This document shows, in pieces, positions 11,455-22,500 of a stretch of 64,000 bases of DNA. Where the stretch lies: assembly GCA_034359265.1 (NCBI GenBank), contig CP136892.1, positions 82,576,001 through 82,640,000 of the forward strand, read 5' to 3'. The translations under genes and the position numbers were made by a program. Under the pieces are notes generated by a model that did not search any database, was not told where the DNA came from, and was given only the letters and a program-made list of their open reading frames with translations. The DNA comes from Canna indica (taxonomy: Eukaryota; Streptophyta; Magnoliopsida; Zingiberales; Cannaceae). Position 1 is the stretch's first letter; every line of letters starts with the position of its first letter.

Positions 11455-11584
11455 TCTACCATAATTAAAAAATAAGTAAACAAACTAGAAATAAATTGTT
11501 CAGTTCAATTCATAACCAAAGCATATAAAAAATAATATTCTTACACACATTGTTCAATCCGACATGTTCCAAATTAAAATAGTG

Positions 11585-12532
11585 TCACCCATGCAAACTT
11601 TGCATCCATTTCTTCAGTTGTTCGTCATCTAATGACATAATAAGTGGTCGAGCATTTGGGTGCTCAACCAAGTAAGTCATTGTCTTAAACAAGTGAGCTT
11701 CAGGTAGCCATTCCACATTAGTAATGTGTCCAACATAATTTGGGACGTTATATGGATCTGAGGGTGATGTGTACACTGAAGTTGCATCACTTCGACGGAT
11801 TGCATAGTGATTTGAAATAAGTTCATACAAATTTTTTTTCTCCTGTTCTAGAGTTGATCTCATCGATGATTTACCTCTTTTATTACCGTGTGAGAAAATA
11901 GATGGACGTCTATGTACCTCCTCAACACTATCATCATCTTCCTCCACTAGGGGTTCCTTCCCACGTACATCCGGATTCAAATATTCCTTCTCTAACATAC
12001 GTTCTTCATCCGAATCCATTGGGGGTTGTGTTGATGATCGGGTCATCCCATCAGTTGCGGATTGATTTTGAAATATCAATTCCATCAAATTATAGTGTGG
12101 TGGTGGTCCATTCTTAAAAGGTTTAAAATAACTTTTTATCATTCCTTTCTGCACACGGAAAAAAAAATCTAAAACCAACTAACTAAAACCTCATTGATTA
12201 AATACAAAATAACATACCGATGAGTTCCACACTGTTTCATCGGCATCAATCTTCCCCGTGTCAAGATTCCATGTGACCACAGTGTAGTTAATCAACTCTT
12301 GGAAATGCTTATATAAACGAAGAAGCTGTGTTTTTTTGGACTTACATTTCTCCACCCCGTAATTAATCTCGCACATCTCATCTAATTTTTTACTAATATA
12401 TTCCCACACAGTCTTATCAAAATTGAGATTGCCTAATTCAGCTTGTTTATTATGCAAGAGGTACAAAAATTCTTCTGTGGCATTCTTTGGCCAGGACTCC
12501 GACTTTTCCCTCGGATTTCGATGGCCACCCAT
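11585..12532 (-). CDS. PIF/Harbinger ORF1, Myb/SANT-like DNA-binding protein
   Basis: Two exons, 12532-12218 and 12148-11585, join in phase 0 to give 292 residues with no stop. The N-terminal 75 residues (WPKNATEEFLYLLHNKQAEL, FDKTVWEYISKKLDEM, CKSKKTQLLRLYKHFQELIN) form the trihelix Myb/SANT-like domain found in plant transposon ORF1 proteins. Then comes KGMIKSYFKPFKNGPPPHYN and an acidic, serine-rich middle. In known PIF/Ping elements the ORF1 protein is needed along with the transposase and helps it reach the nucleus and bind DNA. It lies just upstream of the transposase on the same strand, 130 bp apart. This reading frame is intact, unlike its partner. Confidence 0.85.
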
Positions 12533-12845
12533 ATATTCAACTTATTATATATAGGGGAAACATATATGTAAAATAACCATAAGCAACATATAAACAGTTA
12601 CATAAATTTAAATGAAACAGTATGCAAAATAAATGAAGTATACTAACATCATATACTAAAAATGAAGCAATATAAAAATAAAACATTTCATTAGAAGATC
12701 AAGCAACAAAGCATAGAGCATACAAAGCATATTAACATATCATGAAACAGTCAAGCAACATAATAGAGCATACATCATATAGAGCATATAACAAATGATG
12801 AAACAGTACACAATAGAGCATAAACAAATGATGAAACAGTAACTA

Positions 12846-13130
12846 AACATGGAACCATATAGATGAACTGATAATAGTCAAGCAACATAACAGGAAACTG
12901 ATAACAGCCAAGCAAAATAAAGTCATGATCAACAGTAGATGAACTGATAACAGGGTAACTGAACATGAAACCAGATATATAAACTGATAATAGTCAAGCA
13001 ACAAAATAGGGAACTGATAACAGCCAAGCAAAATGAAGTCATGATCAACAGTAGATGAACTGATAACAGGGTAACTGAATATGAAACCAGATAGATGAAC
13101 TGATAACAGTCAAGCAACATAGTGATTTGA
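12846..13130. repeat. 116-bp tandem repeat, about 2.4 copies
   Basis: Units begin near 12848, 12964 and 13080 with CATGGAACCATATAGATGAA-like sequence and share ACTGATAACAGCCAAGCAAA. It lies in the non-coding leader side of the Harbinger transposon, within a wider tract (12600-14300) built from AAGCAACATA, ATAGAGCATA and GATGAAACA words. Confidence 0.85.
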
Positions 13131-13648
13131 GCTGATAACAAAAAACAATAGAGCATATAAAGCATAGTTCATATAACATGATTGATTTCTCCATACAATA
13201 TAAAAGAGCATAGTTCATATAACATAGAGCATAGAACAGTACACAATATAAAACAACAATATAAAAGAGAAATATATATAACAGATTCTCCATACAAAAC
13301 AATAATATAAAGTATACTAACAAAGTATACGAACATAGTATACGAATACAAATTGATACTAACATTGTATACTAAAAATGAAGCAATATAAAAATGAAAC
13401 ATTCCATTAGAAGATCAAGCAACAAAACATATTAACATATCATGAAATAGTCAAGCAACATAATAGAGCATACATCATATAGAGCATATAACAGATGATG
13501 AAACAATACATAATAGAACATATATAGAGCATAAACAGATGATGAAACAATACATAATAGAGCATATATAGAGCATAAATAGATGATGAAATAGTAACTA
13601 AATATGAAACCAGATAGATGAACTGATAACAGTGAAGCATACTAACAG

Positions 13649-14050
13649 CATATAAAGTATACTAACAATAATGTATACTAACAACATATAAAACATGATT
13701 AACAGTGAAGCAACTACAATAACTGATAAGCAACTAGAATAAGATAATGGAATAATTGAAGTGAAGCAACACCATATAAAGTATACTAACATAGTATACT
13801 AACAATAATGTATACTAACAACATATAAAATATTATTAATAGTGAAGCAACTACAATAACTGATAAGCAACTAGAATAAGATAATGAAATAATTGAAGTG
13901 AAGCAACATCATATAAAGTATATATACTAACAGAGTATACTAACAATAATGTATACTAACAACATATAAAACATGATTAATAGTGAAGCAACTACAATAA
14001 CTGATAAGCAACTATAATAAGATAATGGAATAAATGAAGTGAAGCAACAG
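13649..14050. repeat. Tandem repeat, 124-137 bp period, 3 copies
   Basis: Units start near 13649, 13773 and 13910 with CATATAAAGTATACTAAC and share GTGAAGCAACTACAATAACT and GATAAGCAACTAGAATAAGA. The copies differ by a few bases and small insertions. Confidence 0.85.
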
Positions 14051-14874
14051 ATATTACTATACCAAAAATGAAGCAATCCATTAAAAGATCAAGCAACAAT
14101 AAACAATCAAGCAATCTATTAACAGTGAAATGAAAATGAAGCAAATATTACTATAATAAATATTAAACAATAGAAACATCCAAAAATCTTTTTATACAGT
14201 CGATAATTGTAATCACAAATAACAAGTAACAAAACTAAATGATCTAAACAATTCCATATAACAAGTAACATAACTAAATGATCTATAAATTACAGAGAAA
14301 TAGGGTTTAGAGAGATTTTGAGTACTATGAATCGATCAACCAGATAAATAGATCTAAGCAATTCTATATAACAAGTAACAGAACTAAATGATATACAAAT
14401 TACAGAACTCATTGATCTATAAATTAACACAAGTAAGAGCAGACATGAATAAGATGCTGACAGATAAACCCTAGATCCGAGGATCAAGGGAGCTAACACA
14501 AATAATCACATATAACCATATCTATAAACCCTAGATCTAAGAATCAAGGTGATCAATAGCTATAACCAAAGAACCGAACAAGTAACAAAAACCCTAGATT
14601 CGAGAATCGAGGGAGGTGACCAATAGTTATAACCAAAGAACTAAAAAAGTAACAGAAAGCCTACGTCTGAACAATAGCATGCAACATTCGTAGAAACCCT
14701 AGATCTGACGAAAACAAGACAAATAACCATCAACATTATACGAACATCAAACCCAATAGAACCAAACATCATTATAAGAAGAACAAAAAAGAGAATGAAC
14801 GAAACCCTATATTTAGATCTGACCGAGAAGAAGAAGAAGAAGACGAAAACAAGGTCATCGGGCCAGATCCCGTC

Positions 14875-14970
14875 GAGAAGAAGAAGAAGAAGAAGAAGAA
14901 GAAGAAGAAGAAGAAGAAGAAGAAGAAGAAGAAGAAGAAGAAGAAGAAGAAGAAGAAGAAGAAGAAGAAG
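14875..14970. repeat. (GAA)n microsatellite, 32 units
   Basis: A nearly pure GAA/TTC run, preceded by a shorter one at 14826-14841. It lies near the right end of the Harbinger transposon, upstream of ORF1. The arginine-only, glutamate/lysine-only and phenylalanine-only frames over it are artefacts. Confidence 0.95.
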
Positions 14971-15203
14971 GGAAGGAAGTTACCTTGCAACTGAGAAATG
15001 AGAGATTTTTGGACAGGATCAAGCATCGAGTGCAGTTGTCGCCTTCGGCGATTTTTTGTCGTCGCAGAGCTAGAAGGGGAGGCGAGGGGTGGAGAGATGA
15101 CCTAACCCGTGATCACACGGGTTTTGTTTCTTTTCGCGAAACGGGCGAAAGTTGCAATTATTTTACAAGTTTGCCACCGCCCGTTTTGGGTAATTTTCGC
15201 GAA

Positions 15204-15236
15204 AACCAGAATTCTACTATGAGTAGAATTCTGGTT
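15204..15236. repeat. Perfect 15-bp inverted repeat with 3-base loop
   Basis: AACCAGAATTCTACT, ATG, then AGTAGAATTCTGGTT. It sits in the right subterminal region of the Harbinger transposon among TTTCGCGAAA motifs. Confidence 0.9.
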
Positions 15237-15373
15237 CATGTACAAATGAGTGTTTCGCGAAAATCTCATTTCACGAAAACTCGAACCCGTTTTCATCAAC
15301 AAACGGATTTTCGGGGCCACGTTTTGGTTTCAAACGAAACCAAAATGCGAAAACACCCCTAACAAACGCGCCC

Positions 15374-16224
<851 letters not shown>

Positions 16225-16690
16225 GAGTCGTCGGATCAAGTTGAGGTGAATAGAAATCTTGATCATTTTCGTGTGCTGAACGCGATGGTGGTGTCGAATT
16301 TTAGATTGGAGATCATTTGGTATGATTTTAATATATTTCGGTATTTTTATGTTGTTTATTAAGTTAGTGATATAGTATGTTTGAAATTAATTTAGTTAGT
16401 GGGCCCTGAGTTGTCGATTGAAGTTGAGGTGAATATAAATTTTGATTATTTTCACGTGCTGAACGCGATGGTAGTGTTGGATTTTAGATTGGAGATCATT
16501 TGGTATGATTTTTATATATTTCAGTATTTTGTTGTTGTTTAGTAAGTTAGTGATATAATTGTGTTTGAAATTAATTTATTTGGTGGATCCCGAGTTATCG
16601 GTTAAAGTTGAGGTGAATAGCAATCTTGATCATTTTCACGTGCTGAGCGCAATGGTGGGGTTGGTTTTCCGAGAAAGCATTGTTAGGGTA
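16225..16690. repeat. 183-bp tandem repeat related to the inside of the GGGCCCGTTTGG MITEs
   Basis: Copies start near 16225, 16408 and 16592 with GAGTYGTCGG-like sequence and include GTGCTGAACGCGATGGTGGT and TTTTAGATTGGAGATCATTT. The same words, in the same order, occur at 32870-32995 and in reverse at 30910-31020 inside the two MITEs. Confidence 0.85.
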
Positions 16691-16790
16691 TTCTTTCAGG
16701 TTGTTAGTTGTTGAGGTTGTCGGTGTGTTTAAATAATATTAAATTATTAGTCGGAGAATTTAGTTGATTGATTGATATGAAATAATTATG

Positions 16791-16985
16791 GTTTGGGGAG
16801 TGGGTTGAGCTTGAGTGTTTGGAGAATGGATTGAGCATGAGTGTTTAGAGAGTGGATTGAGCATGAGTGTTTGGAGAATAAGTTGAGCATGAGTGTTTGA
16901 AGAGTGGGTTGAACATGGGTGTTTGGAGAGTGAGTTGAGTTAAGCATGGGTGTTTGGAGAGTGTGCTGAGGATGGGTTGAGTCTG
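16791..16985. repeat. 26-bp minisatellite, 7 copies
   Basis: GTTTGGAGAGTGGGTTGAGC-type units start at 16791, 16817, 16843, 16869, 16895, 16921 and 16952. The sixth interval is 31 bp because of a GAGTTAAGC variation. Confidence 0.9.
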
Positions 16986-19519
16986 TAAGTCTGTTGTTCC
17001 TTGTCTGTTGTTGATTTGGGTCGGAGATAAATTATGGAAATATCCTTGCTTCCTATGTTTACTTTGCTTCTAGAAATTTATTGAACTCATGTTGCATATT
17101 ATTGTTGGACATGTCATGTAGAGAAATTGCATGTGTTGCATTTTATTATTGTTTATTGGTGTTTATTCTTGATCATAGTATGTTGTACTAATCCTATTGT
17201 GCATTGGATTAGTCATTGTATGCATAGTGTCATGTTGATATATGTGGTGTCGTTTACTTGTTGAGCATATTATTATCCTGTTGATCATGTCATAATCACT
17301 TGGAGTTGTGATATTGTTGATCATGATGATGTTTTGTTATTATCATGTTGTTCATGTTGTTCTCACTTGGAGTTGTTGCTATGTTGTTGATCATGGTGAT
17401 ATACATTGTTGCACTATTAGAGTCGAGTTGCATGGTTGTTGTCGATCTGGAGGTTGCGGCCTTGGAGAGGACTTCGGTCCAGGACCATTTCAATGTGGTG
17501 TGGTACCCTCCAGACATGGGTGAGGGTATGGATATTGACTAGTCACATTGGGCACCTTCGGTGTAGGGATGTCGGATACACCGTCCATCAGGCCACCTGC
17601 TTGGTAGGGGTAGTCGCGCGAATGTCAGATCTGTCGTCCATCGGGCTACCTTCTTGGTGGGGGTAGTCGAGTCATCGTTGGAGCGGACAGTTGATGCCAC
17701 TCTGCAGGTGGTAGAGTGCGGGGTTTTTACCCAATGGTCCACACGCTCGATGATTCAGTTGATGTTGTTTAGGAGTATGTGAGGTGTATTTGTATGTGTT
17801 CATCGTCTTTGACTACATCTTAGGCCATGTTGTTATTCATTGTTGAGTTGACACTTGATACTTGTTGATCATATTGTGATTCTTCTACTCAACACCTGTT
17901 GATCTTCGTTGTTTTTGCTTCAGACTTGCAAGGGTGAGTGATCGATCTGTAGATCGAGATGTAGATAGTTTTTAGACAACTAGTAGTCAGTCGTAGATGT
18001 GGAGCTCTGATGACGACTGCTTTTGTAATAATGTGTTTTACATGTAACCATAGAGATGGATTGTCTGTAGGAAAATTAATAACTTCCGGGTCCAAAGCAG
18101 TTGACCGTGTAGTTTCGTACCTCGATTCTCATATTAAGCAGGATACCTGATGCAACATGCTATGGTCGAGTCTTTGACCAATCCAATTACAGTTTAAGAT
18201 GCTAGAGTTTTTTTTAATGATTATCTCTCCATTCTGTCCTTTACCACGGATTCTTGACTTTGTAGCAACAAATACTTATTATCATTCATTACAAAGTAAT
18301 AATTTTGAGGGCAAAATCTTTAACATTGATTTTTTGGATTTCTTCCACAGAATGAATGTAAAAAAGTTTAAATATGAATATTGGCACCATACAAGTATGT
18401 ATGTTATACCATTACAAGAAATATGTAACTTTTGAATAGGATCGCAACTAAGATCAATCTGGGACACAAGGAAGAAATGAGAGGAATATATAGCATAATA
18501 ATCCAAGTTATCTTTTTGTTTCATGCTTAAAATTCATACCCTTAATTTAGTATATTTGCAACTTCAGTTATACCCTTGTCGCCCAGTCATATGTACTTGG
18601 ACTACCATCTCAATTCTTAAGCAACTTGTGTTGACTGTCTTTTGTTTTTTCTCTATGTGAATGTCTATTTGGTATTAGATATTTTTCTGCACTTGCCCAA
18701 CAAAAAGCTGGCATGCATTTTATAATTGTGTAAATGGAAGATGAATTTTGTGCTAACCCGGTTAAACGTGAGCACAAATTTGTAGTGTTGGTACAAACAG
18801 AAACTTTGTTATATGGTAATAAATGAATTTTTTTCGATATTTGATTTATCATATATTCCATTGGAGGAATGTTGTCAATAAAAACGACTTGTCTTGCATA
18901 TCTTTATTGGTTTTTTAAATTATTCTTACAGGTACATCTCTTTGGTTTATCAGGGTTCTACCAGTTTAAGTTGAGTGAAGAATGTTTAGCCCTTCTCTGG
19001 TGACCTGGTCCAACTAGCATTGTTAGTATTTATCACATCTTGAGAAACTATCATCTTGTACTCATCAGAATTCGAACATATTCTCCGGATAACATCTCAA
19101 TTGTCCCACTCTCACCAATGCTTGATCAAGAAATTGATGATGAGGTTTGTGATAACAGGGATGGGACAAGTGATGCCAAGTTCAATAGTTGGATATCTAT
19201 AAACAACCTCTGTTTGCAAAATAATTTTAAGCAATAACATACTCATCTCAGTTGAATTATCCACATTTTTGTAAATCTAGGTGCGACAAATTTTGCCTTG
19301 CATTAGATTAACTTATTTCATCCAGTTCATCTCTCGCTCAATGCAACCAAGCACCACAAAATCTCAGTTTTTAATAGCAATGGAAAAATATGATTATTCC
19401 CCTCTACAAACCCAGAAAATTGTGAATAAGTGTAACGATACCCTGTGTTGTGCTGGTACTGTTCCTATGAGTGCGTGAATTGTCTAGGCTAATGCAGAAT
19501 ACCACCGCTTGAATTCAAC
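16986..19519. other. Intergenic, unclassified repeats
   Basis: 16990-18150 is a T/G-rich region with recurring words such as GTTGTTGATCATGGTGATAT, TCACTTGGAGTTGT and CATGTTGTTCATGTTG. At 17567-17675 there is a roughly 54-bp direct repeat (TGTCGGATACACCGTCCATC, then TGTCAGATCTGTCGTCCATC). It may be part of an LTR element, but no long terminal repeat or coding domain was found. 18150-19519 shows nothing I can support; the part next to 19520 probably includes the 3' UTR of the ribosome recycling factor gene. Confidence 0.4.
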
Positions 19520-22500
19520 TCAGCTACTGGTGATTTCTTTCTCCTTCGCCTTGCACATGTCCTCTGCTGACTTCACAAAGCGCTTGGTCATCTCTTCGAT
19601 CTGAATCAAAGAGAGATAAGCATCATTTAGGGGGCCAACCAAATGCTTGCAAATAGAAGTTGCAACTCTACTTGCGGGCAACCAAACGGTAGGCTGCAAA
19701 ATCTATTTGCGGGCATTTGCTTTTGCATGCAAATAGATTTTGCAGCATTTACACTTGCGGGTAACCAAACGCCCCCTTAGAACATCTAGGAATGCATCTA
19801 TTGAGAAATGTTTTCTATTACCTCCTTTTCAAGCCTCTTTATATCATCTTTCGGAAATCCTAAGGCAACCTTTTTTATAGAATCCTGCGCCTGCAAGGTG
19901 AAACAATGACCAGTAGAGATGAATATTAGGCTTTGTAGAAAAATATAACTGATGTTGTTCACTCCATAGCTAAAGACAACAAGTTTTCCTATTGGTTTTT
20001 CAAGTAAGAAGAACAATGAAGCAACGATTTATAAGAACTCACATATGCAAAAGATTTATAAGAACTCAAAATATACACATTTTATGTGGCAAGGATATAT
20101 TTTTTAGATTTATTTTAATGTCAACCCAATACTAGCACAGCTAATTTGCTGATGGTCACAGACGAAGCAAATACTCATAGAGGTCCAATATACCTTCTGG
20201 CGTGCCCTCCTGATGCTTTGTTTGACATCTTCTGAGGACTTGGTAACCACCTTACAGAGTGCCTGCGAAAATGAGTCTAAATAAGACAATAAAACACTAG
20301 GAAAGGTGAAGGTTACAGAGAGGATTATTTCAAATAACTCACCTGCATGTTCTCCTTTGTGAGTCTGAAAGATCATGTTAAAAACACAAAAGGAGTGAAG
20401 TTTAATAGATGAAAATGGAACTCAATTGATTGTTGTATGCAAAAGAAAAGTGCAAACCAGCATTTGCATTACTCCATGATACTTCAAAACATGTCTAGTA
20501 TGTGCCAGTTAATTACAGATACAGAAATCTTGATAACTTACGGCGGAATTACTGCAATCAACCATTGGCCATCAGGTGTTGGATTCAGACCCAAAGGTGA
20601 TGAAACTATTGCACTCTCTACTGCCTTCAAAGCCTGCATCAAAGGAAGTTGTCTACAATACTTAAGAAGACATATATAACTAAACTCACAGATTCTTACA
20701 CATACATAACCAGTCAGTATTTACACATTGGATCATAAATTGTACCAAATAAGTAATTCTCTAAAGAAAATAAATGACACATTTCTAGTTGAATTCTAAA
20801 GAATAAATGACTTGTGCAAATATTTGTAAAGAAGTTGCAAACAAGCAGCTTAGTATTCAATTAGTTCTTCAAAGATATTTGCATCTAGGAATTGATTGTT
20901 TCTCAAGTAGCTGAATCCAAATGTGCCGCTTGGAGGTATATAGCATGAAACAAATGCATGATGATTTTATAACATTGGTACTTCATTATGCAAAAATGAC
21001 AGATTGAATCAAAATCATAAAAACAGCTCAAATAGATTAGTTCGACTATAAGCCTATAATCATCCCACACATAACTTATCAAAAGTGGTTTAATAAAGTT
21101 CCTTCTAATATTGTATGTTCTCTATAGCATTGTGAAATGACATGAATATCTAGGACCTCTAGGTTAAAACATAGTTTTCCCAATTATCATATGGAATAAT
21201 TCTGTCATTTAAAATCAATTGAAGTTGCTATCAAATTACGAAACCTCATGTTGTACTTGTATTGTAAACAGTGAAAGGGAATCACAAACAGAGGCATGCT
21301 TACCTGACCAAACTAAGAAAGGGTGACATAATGCACGAAGCAATCCCACTTTTGTGGGCTCTGGCGAGGGTTGATGTATGCAGCCTCCCCCTGCTTCTTT
21401 GCATAGCGGCTATTTCCGTGGCTCTAACCCATGACCTCGTGGTCACAAGTGAGATAACTTTACCCTTACACCAAAGCCACCCTCTTTTACCTAACCAAAC
21501 TAATAAGGAAAAATACACAAACTACAGAATTCATAAAGTTTGCTCAATGCCTAGGGGTGTAAATGAGCCAAGCTCCTCGTGAGCTACTCGAGATCGACTC
21601 GATGAAAACTCAAACTCAACTCGATCCTATCGAGCTCGAGCCGAGCCTATCTTGCGAGCCGAGCTAACCAGTACTCAGCTCGAGCGGCTAGCGAGCCTAA
21701 ACGAGCCTCATATATATATATATATTAATGTTTCATAACAGGTCGAGCATAAACCCGAGTCGAGTCGAGCCGAGCTTAAACGAGCTTGAGCATAAACCCG
21801 AGTCGAGCCGAGCTTGATCGAGCTTGAACGAGCTTGATCGAGCTTGAAAGAGCTTGAACGAGCTTGAACGAGCTTGAACGAGCTTGAACGAGCTTGAACG
21901 AGCTCAGTCAAGCTTGAGAAAAATAAACGAGTCGAGCTCAAGCCGAGTTCGAGCCCATATATTGAAGCTTGATCGAGCTCAAGTTCGAGGTCGAGCTCGA
22001 CATTTCTTAAACGATCCAAGCTCGAGCACAAGCAAGCTCGGCTTGGCTCGAGTACACCCCTATCAATGCCTATGGGCTTGATACCTGAGACATGGTATTG
22101 AGTAAGAGTGGAACTAGTTAACCATATCTTGTTGTTATTATGACTGCATCAGCTATATTCCACTTACATCACCTGGAAAACCTCTAGTCCTGCATTTCCA
22201 ATAGTTAAAGCTAGTTGTGTAACTACTCCGATGGTAACTATTCTTTCAAACCATTATCAACTATTGATCCGGGTAAGATATGCACTTCTTCGAGAATGAA
22301 AAAAAAACAATCTACTTTCATTTGGTCTTCAATCTGAAATCTTTTGATACTCTATGCTAAATCAAATCTTCTTTTTTATGATTTAATTGACCTCCACAAT
22401 ATCATATTTAGCACTCGTGAATTGCTTCTTCTATATCATGGATCATTGAAATATGCAAGAATACTATTTCTACATAAAATATTTGTTTGCTTCCAGTGTA

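Larger units (their letters stand above)
7651..15373 (-). mobile_element. Near-complete PIF/Harbinger DNA transposon (7.7 kb)
   Basis: The left end GGGCGCGTTTATTTACG and the right end, whose reverse complement is GGGCGCGTTTGTTAGG, form short terminal inverted repeats. CAA precedes the left end (7648-7650) and TAA follows the right end (15374-15376), a 3-bp target duplication with one mismatch as expected for PIF/Harbinger. It carries the two usual genes on the minus strand, a Myb/SANT-like ORF1 (12532-11585) and a DDE transposase (11454-10114). Both subterminal regions (about 7680-7810 and 15110-15360) are rich in TTTCGCGAAA/TTTCGTGAAA-like words, possible transposase binding sites. Several tandem-repeat blocks lengthen the non-coding parts. 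Confidence 0.85.

Noticed and set aside
11902..12117. Plus-strand frame of 71 codons
   Set aside because: It is the opposite strand of Harbinger ORF1 exon 2.
12775..13792. Several overlapping minus-strand frames rich in Leu, Tyr and Cys that look like membrane proteins
   Set aside because: They are translations of the tandem repeats in the Harbinger transposon, and the same phrases recur with repeat period.
14772..15026. Open frames made of Arg, Lys/Glu or Phe runs
   Set aside because: They are translations of the (GAA)n microsatellite and have no other content.
16791..16985. Regular short repeats resembling a CRISPR array
   Set aside because: Units are contiguous with no unique spacers, and the DNA is plant nuclear; it is a minisatellite.
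21708..22081. Frames on both strands with repeated ELEL or SSSFKL phrases
   Set aside because: They come from the GAGCTCGAGC words of the hAT MITE.
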